Shown one piece after another: positions 8,894-16,199 of a stretch of DNA of 63,429 nucleotides. The notes under the pieces are model-generated. The model made no database searches and was not told the origin of the DNA. It worked only from the letters and a program-made list of their open reading frames with translations. Positions within the stretch are counted from its first letter, which is position 1. Each line of letters starts with the position of its first letter. The stretch is taken from the NCBI GenBank assembly GCA_021739625.1, contig JAIPBJ010000010.1, positions 1 to 63,429 of the forward strand, written 5' to 3'. Both the position numbers and the translations under genes were made by a program. The DNA comes from Flavobacteriales bacterium. GTDB taxonomy: Bacteria; Bacteroidota; Bacteroidia; UBA10329.

Positions 8894-9600
8894 TGGAAGG
8901 CCCGATCGCCTCCCGCATAGACCGCATCGTCACCATCTTCAAGGCGGCCCGCGAGGTGGCCGAACGTGAGGGCCGTTGTGCAATGCTGTCCGGGCACCTT
9001 GAGCATGTCGATGCCTACTACCGCTCTGTGGCCTTTGAGGGCGCGGCCATGGGACTGGCCCTGAGCGACATTTGTCTTTGGGAGGGATTTCTCGGAAATG
9101 AAGGGGCGGCCCACGCGGTGCAGGTTCATATCGGCCTCGGATGGGCATTGGCAGAGCAGCAGCGGCCCGTTGCTGAGAACCCCACTTGGCCCGACCGGGA
9201 TTCCATACTGGACGGCTACGGATACTATCACGGGCTTTTCCGCAGGAGGCTCACCATCCGCACGCAGGGCATTCCCGAAGGACTTGCGGACGCACAGCTT
9301 CCCGCCTTCGACCGTGGCGTAGGGCGCAGTATATGGTACATAAGCAAGGGCGATGTGGAGCAGTTGCGCACCATGGTCGCAGCCTTCCCAGAGAGCCGCC
9401 AGCCCGCCCTTTGGCTGGGCGTGGGCATTGCGGTGGCGTTCGTGGGCGGATGCAGCGATGCATTGCTCGAAGAGGTCGCGCAGGCTTCATCCATCCACAG
9501 ACCGAAACTATTGGAAGGGGCGAGGCGCGCGCTGAACAGCAGGACGCTTGCGGGCACTGCCACGCACGATGCGGAGCGGGCCGTCAGCGTGTGGGGGTGA
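8893..9600 (+). CDS. DUF1702 (enediyne UnbL-like) family protein
   Basis: 235 residues from the ATG that overlaps the halogenase stop; an in-frame ATG 36 bases upstream is less likely. The chain shows the DUF1702 blocks YYRSVAFEGAAMGLAL, VQVHIGLGWALA, LDGYGYYHGLF, FDRGVGRSIWYI and PALWLGVGIAVAFVGG. The family is best known as the UnbL protein of enediyne polyketide clusters, where its biochemical role is unknown. There is no enediyne PKS here, and the protein seems shorter than the actinobacterial versions as I remember them. Coupling to a halogenase-like gene suggests a joint role in a tailoring step (inference). Confidence 0.7.
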   Translation: MEGPIASRIDRIVTIFKAAREVAEREGRCAMLSGHLEHVDAYYRSVAFEGAAMGLALSDICLWEGFLGNEGAAHAVQVHIGLGWALAEQQRPVAENPTWPDRDSILDGYGYYHGLFRRRLTIRTQGIPEGLADAQLPAFDRGVGRSIWYISKGDVEQLRTMVAAFPESRQPALWLGVGIAVAFVGGCSDALLEEVAQASSIHRPKLLEGARRALNSRTLAGTATHDAERAVSVWG

Positions 9601-9606
9601 GTGGCA

Positions 9607-10923
9607 TCATACCACCCCTGGCACGATCCTGTAGGGCACCGCCTTGCAGTATTCATCCCAATACTTCCCATACTTCTTCTGGCATTTCTCATCATCGCGG
9701 AAGGCGCGGTGAACGAGCAGCACGGTGAGGAAGATGACGTAGAAGAACGGCATGAGGTGGGTGAACCCCGTGGCGCACGACCAGAGGAAGGCCGCGCTCA
9801 GCTGGGGCAGGTAGTGGAAATGGCGGCTGATGCCCCAGAAGCCGGATGCCAGCAGCAGGTTCTGCTTGCGCTCGCCCGTGTCGGTGAGGTATTCGGCACG
9901 GATGAGCCTGGGCTTCTTCCCCCAGATGAGCGTGTCGCCATCGGTGGCGCGCACCTGCTGCCTTTGGCGGTCGGCCCAGTAGTTGATGCCGATGGCGGCC
10001 AGACCTGCGATGAAGATCATTGCCGCCCATCCGAACGACAGCCCCACGGGATGCTCCACCATGAACTGCACGGGCAGCGTATAGACCGCAGGCACCCACA
10101 CCAGGCAGCCCCAGCAGATGTAGAACCCGGCCCGGTCCACAATGATGTCCATGGAGCGCATGTAGCCCGCCTCCCAGATGAAGAACTTGCCGAGATAGAT
10201 GACGATGAGCGCGGCCGAGACGATGATGCTCCAGTCGGCCTGCCCATAGATCTCGTACTGGGCGAAGGCGTATGACGTGACGGCAATGGCCCAGCCGGTC
10301 ATGCCGAAGCGGCAGTTGGTGAACATCTTCACATCCCAGCCCGCGATGCGCGGATACAGCTCTGTGCCCCAATAATAGTCGAAGATGAAGTTGCCGCTGT
10401 GGCCGCTGTCGGTGGTGCTGGGCGCGAACCTTCCTTTGAAATAGAGCACGAGGCAGAACACGAGGGCCGAGATGTTGAGCGCGGCCAGCAGCTCCCCGAA
10501 ATGGTGATAGACGATGCCGGGGCTGAACCACCCCAGCCCCACCGAGGCCCCGAGGAAGAGCGCGAAGGTGATGAGATAGGAGGCGAGGCCGTTGTCCTTA
10601 TACACAGGCAGGTTGCCCATCGGGGTGATGGTGCCGGTGAAGGGTTTGCCGGGCAGCAGCTTCATCATGGCCAGTTGCAGCACCGCCATCACGGCTATCA
10701 TGGCCCAGGCGGTGGGGCTGCCGAAGAAGCGCACGAACCATGCATCGTACAGTACCTGATAGAGACCATCACTCACAATGGTCTGCCCCAGCACGAGCAG
10801 CGACCCACCGAGGTGGGCGTTGGTGTACCACAGCAGCATGGCGAAGGGGGGGCACAGCGACACGAGCAGCAGCGGCACCAAGGTGCGGGTGATGAAATTC
10901 TCCTTGGCGAGCGAGATGGGCAT
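9607..10923 (-). CDS. Delta(7)-sterol reductase-like protein (ERG4/ERG24 family)
   Basis: 438 residues with about nine to ten hydrophobic segments. The C-terminal half carries the signature blocks of the sterol C7/C14/C24(28) reductase family: MDIIVDRAGFYICWGCLVWVP, GFWGISRHFHYL, and the end KYGKYWDEYCKAVPYRIVPG, which follow human DHCR7 (7-dehydrocholesterol reductase) strikingly well by eye. The enzyme would use NADPH to reduce a sterol double bond in a membrane. Sterol reductases are rare in bacteria and no other sterol gene is in the window. It converges on the DUF1702 gene with six bases between the stops, so it is not in the same transcript. Confidence 0.85.
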   Translation of the reverse strand: MPISLAKENFITRTLVPLLLVSLCPPFAMLLWYTNAHLGGSLLVLGQTIVSDGLYQVLYDAWFVRFFGSPTAWAMIAVMAVLQLAMMKLLPGKPFTGTITPMGNLPVYKDNGLASYLITFALFLGASVGLGWFSPGIVYHHFGELLAALNISALVFCLVLYFKGRFAPSTTDSGHSGNFIFDYYWGTELYPRIAGWDVKMFTNCRFGMTGWAIAVTSYAFAQYEIYGQADWSIIVSAALIVIYLGKFFIWEAGYMRSMDIIVDRAGFYICWGCLVWVPAVYTLPVQFMVEHPVGLSFGWAAMIFIAGLAAIGINYWADRQRQQVRATDGDTLIWGKKPRLIRAEYLTDTGERKQNLLLASGFWGISRHFHYLPQLSAAFLWSCATGFTHLMPFFYVIFLTVLLVHRAFRDDEKCQKKYGKYWDEYCKAVPYRIVPGVV

Positions 10924-10943
10924 GGCTGATGGATTGAGGGGCG

Positions 10944-10951
10944 GAAAAGTA
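10944..10951 (-). promoter_or_regulatory. Near-consensus -7 box (TACTTTTC) for the sterol reductase gene
   Basis: Read on the minus strand this is TACTTTTC, one base off TAnnTTTG, 20 bases upstream of the ATG at 10923. The mismatch is in the otherwise conserved last G. Confidence 0.3.
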
Positions 10952-11159
10952 GGGAAAGCCCTTAGACCGTCCCATCATTCACCATGGCAGTTATTGAATC
11001 GGTGGCCATTGGTCAGGCCGATCATCGAACCGTGCATCCCAACTGTTGGAAGGGCACCCGTTCAGGGCGATGTGCCACACAGAATCCGCAGCCTGTCCTG
11101 TGGCCTACTGGGACACACTTAAAAAAATGCGGTCCCTGTGCAATTGAAGCAATTATCAA

Positions 11160-11167
11160 TATGTTTG
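11160..11167 (+). promoter_or_regulatory. Bacteroidota -7 promoter box (TATGTTTG) for the small lipoprotein
   Basis: TATGTTTG fits TAnnTTTG and lies 35 bases before the ATG at 11203. The rest of 10924-11159 shows no gene or clear structure. Confidence 0.45.
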
Positions 11168-11202
11168 TGACATCAATCAAACATCAACCTAATCTTATCA
11201 TC

Positions 11203-11493
11203 ATGAACAAGTTTCTCTCTATCGGTGCTTTGGCACTTGTTTTTGCCGTTTCTGGGTGTTCAGAATGCAAGGATTGTCACTGCACAATGACCAGAGTGGA
11301 TTCGTACACTCCTACTGGAGGGACAACTACCACTGAGACCAGCACGGATGCCTTCACGGAAACCGTTTGCAATGGCGATGATAGCCAGGGCGACCTCCGT
11401 TACTGGGAATCCAACCCTGTGGAGATCACAGAATCTACCACCTCAAATGGTTACAGTCGCTCTGAAACAACCTACGAATGCTCTTGCGAGTGA
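11203..11493 (+). CDS. Small Cys- and Thr-rich lipoprotein, unknown function
   Basis: 96 residues from the ATG of MNKFLSIGALALVFAVSGC, a lipoprotein signal with C19 as the lipidation site. The reading frame is open further upstream, but those codons show no signal peptide or family. The mature part starts SECKDCHC, has a Thr/Ser-rich middle (TPTGGTTTTETST), and ends YECSCE, giving seven cysteines after the lipobox. Clustered Cys pairs suggest disulphides or metal binding; I do not recognise a family. A perfect TTCG-loop terminator follows directly, so it is a single-gene transcript. Confidence 0.7.
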   Translation: MNKFLSIGALALVFAVSGCSECKDCHCTMTRVDSYTPTGGTTTTETSTDAFTETVCNGDDSQGDLRYWESNPVEITESTTSNGYSRSETTYECSCE

Positions 11494-11515
11494 TCGGAAG
11501 TTGATATTGCTGTAG

Positions 11516-11545
11516 AAAGGCTCCCTTCGGGGAGCTTTTTTTTTG
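11516..11545 (+). terminator. Intrinsic terminator with TTCG tetraloop
   Basis: GCTCCC (11520-11525), loop TTCG, GGGAGC (11530-11535), then an unbroken run of nine T, with A's before the stem. A textbook factor-independent terminator for the small lipoprotein gene; it separates that transcript from the tandem array that follows. Confidence 0.9.
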
Positions 11546-11575
11546 CCCGTTCCCGGCCTTGATGACGCATGACGG

Positions 11576-11911
11576 GTTTCGCAAGGAAGTCTGGACTTGC
11601 ACGGATGTCCATGCCGCGCAGGTTTTGTATCCGTGCAGTTGCACGGGTCCCATAGCTGCGCAGGTTTTGCATCCGTGCAGTTGCACGGATCCGATAGCCA
11701 CGCAGGTTTTGCATCCGTGCAGTTGCACGGGTCCCATAGCTGCGCAGGTTTTGCATCCGTGCAGTTGCACGGGTCCCATAGCTGCGCAGGTTTTGCATCC
11801 GTGCAGTTGCACGGGTCCGATAGCCGCGCAGGTTTTGTATCCGTGCAGTTGCACGGACGCGATTGCCGAGCAGGATACCTTATCGTGCACGCTCTGGGAG
11901 CGGGTTCCGTG
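11576..11911. repeat. 42-bp tandem array, six good and two degenerate units
   Basis: Units beginning GCAGGTTTTG start at 11618, 11660, 11702, 11744, 11786 and 11828, exactly 42 bases apart. Degenerate units flank them at 11576 and 11870. Every good unit contains the inverted repeat CCGTGCA-GT-TGCACGG, so the transcript could form a row of six identical seven-bp hairpins. Units 2, 5 and 6 vary at the last dozen bases; the palindrome is invariant in all six. Because 42 is a multiple of three, long open frames run through the array on both strands (for example a 14-residue repeat AQVLHPCSCTGPIA), but none has a convincing start or signal peptide, so I read it as non-coding. Confidence 0.9.
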
Positions 11912-12148
11912 AAAATGGGCGGGGTGAGGTGCGCTTACGCTACTTGTGCAATGGCCTGTGTCACCATGGCGGGGATGAAACTGGGACAATCTTTCAAACT
12001 GTTACTATACCCGCAAAGGACTTCAGGGTCGGTTACAGAACGGGCGGACATTTCTGACCCCCATCGGCCGTGATTGACAATCATCAATCAACAACCATCA
12101 ATCAACATCCGACCAACGGGAGCTCACTGCTTTTCGCAGTAATCCCCA
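11912..12148. other. Gene-free spacer after the 42-bp array, with an ATCAATCAAC-type simple repeat
   Basis: No supported gene. At 12071-12110 the sequence is an imperfect simple repeat built from ATCATCAATCAAC and CCATCAATCAAC words. It resembles other short-unit intergenic mosaics in the window (see findings). A weak hairpin ACTGC-TTTTC-GCAGT at 12125-12139 precedes the outer-membrane protein stop but lacks a T-run on the relevant strand. Confidence 0.5.
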
Positions 12149-12886
12149 TTACTGCCCATACTTCTCATAGAGCTTGTCCATGTCAACGCCCCCGTTCAGG
12201 GCATCGCAGTCCTCATACCGGTTGCCTTTGCCCTTGCACCCGGTGAAGAAGAAGATGGCCCCGACATTGATGTCCCAGAAACCGTCCTTCATGTCGGGAT
12301 TGCCACGGGGCCGCACACTCACCCCGTCCAGATGGTCGCTCAGTGTCCAATGATAGACCCCTTCGGCCTTGAGGGCCCAGCGGCAGTTGATCTGATAGAT
12401 CAGACCTACACCTGTGGGGAAGCTGATTGCGAATGGCGAGACGGTGCCTTCGAGCGCCACTGTGGCCGCATTGGCCGCGTTGAGGGTCTGGTCTGAATAC
12501 AGACCGCCCACCCCTGCCGTGAGGTAGGGCACGAACCTGTTGCGGTCGGCCCGCAGGATGTAGAACAGGGCCCGCAGGCTCAGCTCATGCTCGAATGACT
12601 GGAAGGCGAAACCCCGCGCGCGTTTGCCATCGCTCAGCGCAAAGGCATCATCGCCCTTGATGTCGCCCACGGTGTAGTTGAGTTGTGCGGCCCACCTGCG
12701 GTGGAACTGCCAGTGCAGGCCCGCATCGAGCGTCCAGCTCACCGTGGGGGCCGGCACGATGGGCGTCTCCACCAGATCGCCCTGATAGAACATGGTGCCC
12801 ACACCGATGAACACGCCCAGTTTGCCTTGGGCCGAGGCCGTCAACGCCAGCATCGTCAGCATTGCGAAAGAGAGAAGCCTTTTCAT
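12149..12886 (-). CDS. Outer-membrane beta-barrel protein
   Basis: 245 residues from the ATG of MKRLLSFAMLTMLALTASAQ, a signal peptide with a standard cleavage site; a TTG two codons upstream is less likely. The mature part has alternating hydrophobic strands (VSWTLDAGLHWQFH, ELSLRALFYIL, ISFPTGVGLIYQI, DINVGAIFFF) typical of the small eight- to ten-stranded porin-like proteins of Bacteroidota (DUF6089-type). After the last strand come 20-odd residues rich in Cys, Gly and Lys (CKGKGNRYEDCDALNGG), which is unusual for a barrel that normally ends in an aromatic residue. Function unknown. Confidence 0.7.
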   Translation of the reverse strand: MKRLLSFAMLTMLALTASAQGKLGVFIGVGTMFYQGDLVETPIVPAPTVSWTLDAGLHWQFHRRWAAQLNYTVGDIKGDDAFALSDGKRARGFAFQSFEHELSLRALFYILRADRNRFVPYLTAGVGGLYSDQTLNAANAATVALEGTVSPFAISFPTGVGLIYQINCRWALKAEGVYHWTLSDHLDGVSVRPRGNPDMKDGFWDINVGAIFFFTGCKGKGNRYEDCDALNGGVDMDKLYEKYGQ

Positions 12887-12974
12887 GTCCAATGGGTTTT
12901 GAATTATAGGGTCATTTCCTGCCGCCCGGCAATTCCCAACTGCTCAATAACGGGAATCTCCCTTGTTTAGTCTC

Positions 12975-12982
12975 TACTTTTG
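12975..12982 (+). promoter_or_regulatory. Bacteroidota -7 promoter box (TACTTTTG) for the hydrolase-fRMsr-lipoprotein operon
   Basis: Exact TACTTTTG, 26 bases before the ATG at 13009. The three genes from 13009 to 16116 overlap one another and would be read from here. Confidence 0.55.
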
Positions 12983-13008
12983 GCCGTCCGGCAAAAATAG
13001 CCGCCCAG

Positions 13009-13824
13009 ATGACCGTCACATTCAGAAATGCACCTGTTTTCTTCACAGAGAAAGGCACCGGCCCGGCCCTTGTGCTGCTTCACGGGTTTCTGGAGGACAG
13101 CACCATCTATGGTCCTATCGCAGAGCGGCTTTCGGCACATTTCCGCACCGTGCTCATCGACCTGCCCGGCCATGGCAGCAGTGGCATTCTGGGCTATGTT
13201 CACCCCATGCACGACATGGCCGATGCGGTGAAGGCCGTGCTCGACCACCTGAACATAGAGGATTGCGTGCTCATAGGCCACTCGATGGGCGGTTATGTGA
13301 CCCTTGCGTTCGCAGAGCGATACCCCGAGATGCTGAGGGCCATCGGCCTGTTCCATTCCACCGCCATTGCCGACAGCGAGGCCAAGATAGCAGACCGCCA
13401 ACGGGCCATCGACCTGATGATGCGCAATGCCGGTGCGTTCATCAGCGCCTCCATTCCAGGCCTTGCGGCCGAAGGTGCCCGAGAGCGTCTGCACGATGAG
13501 ATCGCCACCTTGGTCGAACATGTCTGCACCTTCTCGCGGCAAGGCATTGTGGCCAACATCCGTGGCATGATGCAAAGGCCCGACAGGACCCGTGTGCTGA
13601 GGAATCTCCACATTCCGGCCCTGTTCATTCACGGTTCTGAGGATCCCATCATCCCCACCGCATCCATAAGGCAGCAGGCCGCGCTTGTTGGCGACCACAC
13701 ATTTGTAGAACTGGAGGGCGTGGGCCACCTCGGCTATCTCGAAGCCCCGGACCTCTGCATCAACGCCATCCGCAATTTCGCAGAGAAGGCATACAAGCAT
13801 GGCCGAGCAACTGCACATTTCTGA
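13009..13824 (+). CDS. Alpha/beta hydrolase
   Basis: 271 residues with the alpha/beta-hydrolase triad: nucleophile S92 in GHSMGG, D212 in HGSEDP and H240 in GVGHLGY. The oxyanion-hole motif is LLHGF (23-27). No signal peptide, so cytoplasmic. It belongs to the large esterase/MhpC-like group in which the substrate cannot be predicted. Its last 26 bases overlap the start of the fRMsr gene, which implies translational coupling. Confidence 0.88.
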   Translation: MTVTFRNAPVFFTEKGTGPALVLLHGFLEDSTIYGPIAERLSAHFRTVLIDLPGHGSSGILGYVHPMHDMADAVKAVLDHLNIEDCVLIGHSMGGYVTLAFAERYPEMLRAIGLFHSTAIADSEAKIADRQRAIDLMMRNAGAFISASIPGLAAEGARERLHDEIATLVEHVCTFSRQGIVANIRGMMQRPDRTRVLRNLHIPALFIHGSEDPIIPTASIRQQAALVGDHTFVELEGVGHLGYLEAPDLCINAIRNFAEKAYKHGRATAHF

Positions 13825-14305
13825 CACCACCGACCGTGCCGGCCGCTACCGCACGCTGCTGCCTCAGCTGCAGGCACTGCTCGCTGGCGAAACCGATCCC
13901 GTGGCCAACATGGCCAACTGCTGTGCGGCACTGCGGCAGACCTTCGGGTTCTTCTGGGTGGGGTTCTATATGGTTAAGGGGACGGGGGACGAGGGACAAG
14001 GGACGGGAGAATTGGTGCTCGGCCCGTTTCAGGGCGATGTGGCCTGCACCCGCATCGCATTCGGCAAAGGTGTCTGTGGGACCGCATGGCAGCGGGGCCA
14101 GACCATCGTTGTGCCCGATGTCGATGCTTTCCCCGGCCACATCGCGTGCAGTTCAAGTTCGAGGTCGGAAATAGTAGTGCCCCTGCTTCGCGATGGAGCG
14201 GTCATCGCTCTGCTGGATGTGGACAGCGACCTGCTGGACGATTTCACCCAGGCCGACCGCCAAGGGCTGGAGGCCGTGGCCAATATCATCGCACCACTGC
14301 TATGA
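13799..14305 (+). CDS. msrC: Free methionine-(R)-sulfoxide reductase (GAF domain)
   Basis: A 168-residue GAF-domain enzyme that reduces free Met-R-sulfoxide. The three Cys of the family are present with the exact E. coli fRMsr spacing: C83 (VACTRI), C93 (GVCGTA) and C117 (HIACSSSS), the last being catalytic. The blocks GPFQGDVACTRI and VPDVDAFPGHIAC are diagnostic. An extra loop of about ten residues rich in Gly (61-71) is inserted between GFYMVK and ELVLGPFQG; it is encoded by a GGGAC-type G-rich repeat. The gene overlaps the hydrolase upstream by 26 bases and the lipoprotein downstream by four. Confidence 0.92.
   Translation: MAEQLHISDTTDRAGRYRTLLPQLQALLAGETDPVANMANCCAALRQTFGFFWVGFYMVKGTGDEGQGTGELVLGPFQGDVACTRIAFGKGVCGTAWQRGQTIVVPDVDAFPGHIACSSSSRSEIVVPLLRDGAVIALLDVDSDLLDDFTQADRQGLEAVANIIAPLL
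13978..14007 (+). repeat. G-rich GGGAC(G/A)A repeat inside the fRMsr gene
   Basis: Five G-runs (13978-13981, 13984-13988, 13993-13995, 14000-14002, 14005-14007) separated by 2-4 bases. This meets the usual G-quadruplex pattern on the coding strand. It encodes the extra glycine-rich loop of fRMsr in frame. Confidence 0.75.
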
Positions 14306-16116
14306 GGACCGTCATCGCCATAGCCTATACCGCACTGCTGCTGCTCATATCGTGTGCGCAGATCGTCACGCCAACAGGTGGGCCGAAAGACGAGATCGCG
14401 CCCAAGGTCAAGGCAGAATATCCGCCCAACACATCGGTCAATTTCACCACAAGGTCGTTCGAGATCGCTTTCGATGAGTACATCCAGATCCAGAACCCCA
14501 ACGACAACGTCATCATCTCGCCACCCCTGCGCAAGAACCCCACCTACACCATCAAACGCAAGTCGCTTGTGGTGAAGTGGGAGGAGGACCTCCAACCGGA
14601 CGCCACCTACATCTTCAACTTCGGAGAGGCCATCAGGGACAACAACGAGGGCAACATCCTCAACGGCTACACCTACGTCTTCAGCACCGGGGCCGTGCTC
14701 GACAGCATGGAACTGAGAGGCAAGCTGACCGATGCCATCACTGGCGAACCGGTGGACGGGGCCATGCTCATGCTCTATCGCAACGATGTGGACTCGCTGC
14801 CCAGGACCGCCCTGCCAGACTATTTCGGCCGTACGGGCAAGGACGGGAACTTTCACATCCGCAACATCCCCGACCTGCGCTACAAGGCATTCGCCCTCAA
14901 GGATCAGAACACCAATTTCAGGTTCGATGTGCCGGACGAGCGCATCGGTTTCATAGACACCCTCGTGCGTCCCGACCCGCCTGTGCATCAACCCATGCCC
15001 GACTCCACGGCCATCAGCGATTCATCGGCCATCGGTATCGATCCGCCCGCATCGCCTGCCGATTCCATCAAAGTGCAGCAGCCCGACACCGCAGCCCTCG
15101 GCATGAAAGGAAAGAAGGGGACCGGCCCCGAACCCGCATTCCTCAATGTGAAGATGTTCGTGGAGGACGATACCACACAGTTCCTCCAGAAGTCCGCAGC
15201 AGAGCAGCATGGCAGATTCACGTTCATCTACAATCGCCCTGTTCGCAGTTTCCGTGCGCTGTTGCCTGCCAGCCGAACCCCTGCCGGTAAGCAATGGGCC
15301 ATCCGCGAGTTCAGCACCGCCCGCGACACCATCACGCTCTGGACCACCCCCGCTGCCCCCGACACGCTCGACCTCATCCTCCATGCCGATGGCCGCACAG
15401 ACACGGTGCAGATGATCATGAAGGAACGACCGACCACTGGCACCACTGCCAAGGGAGGCGCGGGCGGAAAGAGGTCGAAGGGCAAGGCCACATTGTTCTC
15501 CCTCACCATGCGCACCGAGCCTTCGGGAGGCAAGGCACCGGTGCCCGACCAGCCGCTGTGGCTGGTCTGGAGCCATCCCGTTACAGACATCGACCTTTCG
15601 AGGATCGAGCTGCGCGAAGACTCTGTGCCGGTCAATTACCAGCTCACCGCCACCGACACCGCCTTGCGCAGATTCGGAATGAATTATCCATGGAAGGTGG
15701 GAAAGAAATATACCGTTCAGGTGTCGGACAGTGCGGCCACCGACCTTTTCGGACTGAGGAACGACACGATGAGGATCGAGTTCACCGGAATTGACGACAC
15801 GCAGTTGGGCAGCATAACCCTGCAAGTGACCGATCTGAAGGGCCAGAAGGTATTGGAACTGATGGATGCCTCCAAGAAGGTGGTCGCCACCCGCATCGTC
15901 TCCAATAATGGGGAACAGCATTTCGCACAGCTCGCCCCAGGGCAGTATGCCATGGTGATGGTGGACGACCTCAACGCCAACGGCCGATGGGATTCGGGCC
16001 GCTATGCCTACCACCTGCAGCCCGAACCCATCATCACCCTGAAATCCGACATTGACGTCCGCGCCAACTGGCAGATGGAGCTTCAATGGGATGCTTCAGG
16101 GACCGATATGAAGTGA
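14302..16116 (+). CDS. Ig-like domain (Big_5-type) lipoprotein
   Basis: 604 residues from the ATG that overlaps the fRMsr stop (ATGA). MRTVIAIAYTALLLLISC is a lipoprotein signal with C18 lipidated, followed by PTGGPKDEIAPKV, a start typical of a common Bacteroidota lipoprotein family with an N-terminal bacterial Ig-like domain (about 40-135, ending in the FNFGEAIRDNNEGN block). A carboxypeptidase-regulatory-like fold may follow (LRGKLTDAITGEPVDGAML), and later parts look like further beta-sandwich domains. It probably sits on the outer membrane. Function unknown; no enzymatic motif. Confidence 0.8.
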   Translation: MRTVIAIAYTALLLLISCAQIVTPTGGPKDEIAPKVKAEYPPNTSVNFTTRSFEIAFDEYIQIQNPNDNVIISPPLRKNPTYTIKRKSLVVKWEEDLQPDATYIFNFGEAIRDNNEGNILNGYTYVFSTGAVLDSMELRGKLTDAITGEPVDGAMLMLYRNDVDSLPRTALPDYFGRTGKDGNFHIRNIPDLRYKAFALKDQNTNFRFDVPDERIGFIDTLVRPDPPVHQPMPDSTAISDSSAIGIDPPASPADSIKVQQPDTAALGMKGKKGTGPEPAFLNVKMFVEDDTTQFLQKSAAEQHGRFTFIYNRPVRSFRALLPASRTPAGKQWAIREFSTARDTITLWTTPAAPDTLDLILHADGRTDTVQMIMKERPTTGTTAKGGAGGKRSKGKATLFSLTMRTEPSGGKAPVPDQPLWLVWSHPVTDIDLSRIELREDSVPVNYQLTATDTALRRFGMNYPWKVGKKYTVQVSDSAATDLFGLRNDTMRIEFTGIDDTQLGSITLQVTDLKGQKVLELMDASKKVVATRIVSNNGEQHFAQLAPGQYAMVMVDDLNANGRWDSGRYAYHLQPEPIITLKSDIDVRANWQMELQWDASGTDMK

Positions 16117-16144
16117 TTGGAACAATTGCCCCATGGCCTTCCCC

Positions 16145-16152
16145 TACTTTTG
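16145..16152 (+). promoter_or_regulatory. Bacteroidota -7 promoter box (TACTTTTG) for the enoyl-CoA hydratase
   Basis: Exact TACTTTTG in the 83-base gap, 47 bases upstream of the ATG at 16200. It supports choosing that ATG rather than the earlier in-frame ones inside the lipoprotein gene. Confidence 0.55.
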
Positions 16153-16199
16153 CATCCACCATCGTCCACACAGACCGTCACATCCCTGATCATTGCAAC

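Noticed and set aside
10984-11202. N-terminal extension of the small lipoprotein gene
   Set aside because: It has no family features and places the lipoprotein signal in the middle of the protein; the promoter box at 11160 lies inside it.
11576-11911. CRISPR array
   Set aside because: Units are contiguous and nearly identical along their full length, there are no unique spacers and no cas gene.
11435-12073. Repeat proteins encoded by the 42-bp array (14-residue repeats on both strands)
   Set aside because: Unit length is divisible by three, so frames stay open by construction on both strands; no signal peptide or credible start context.
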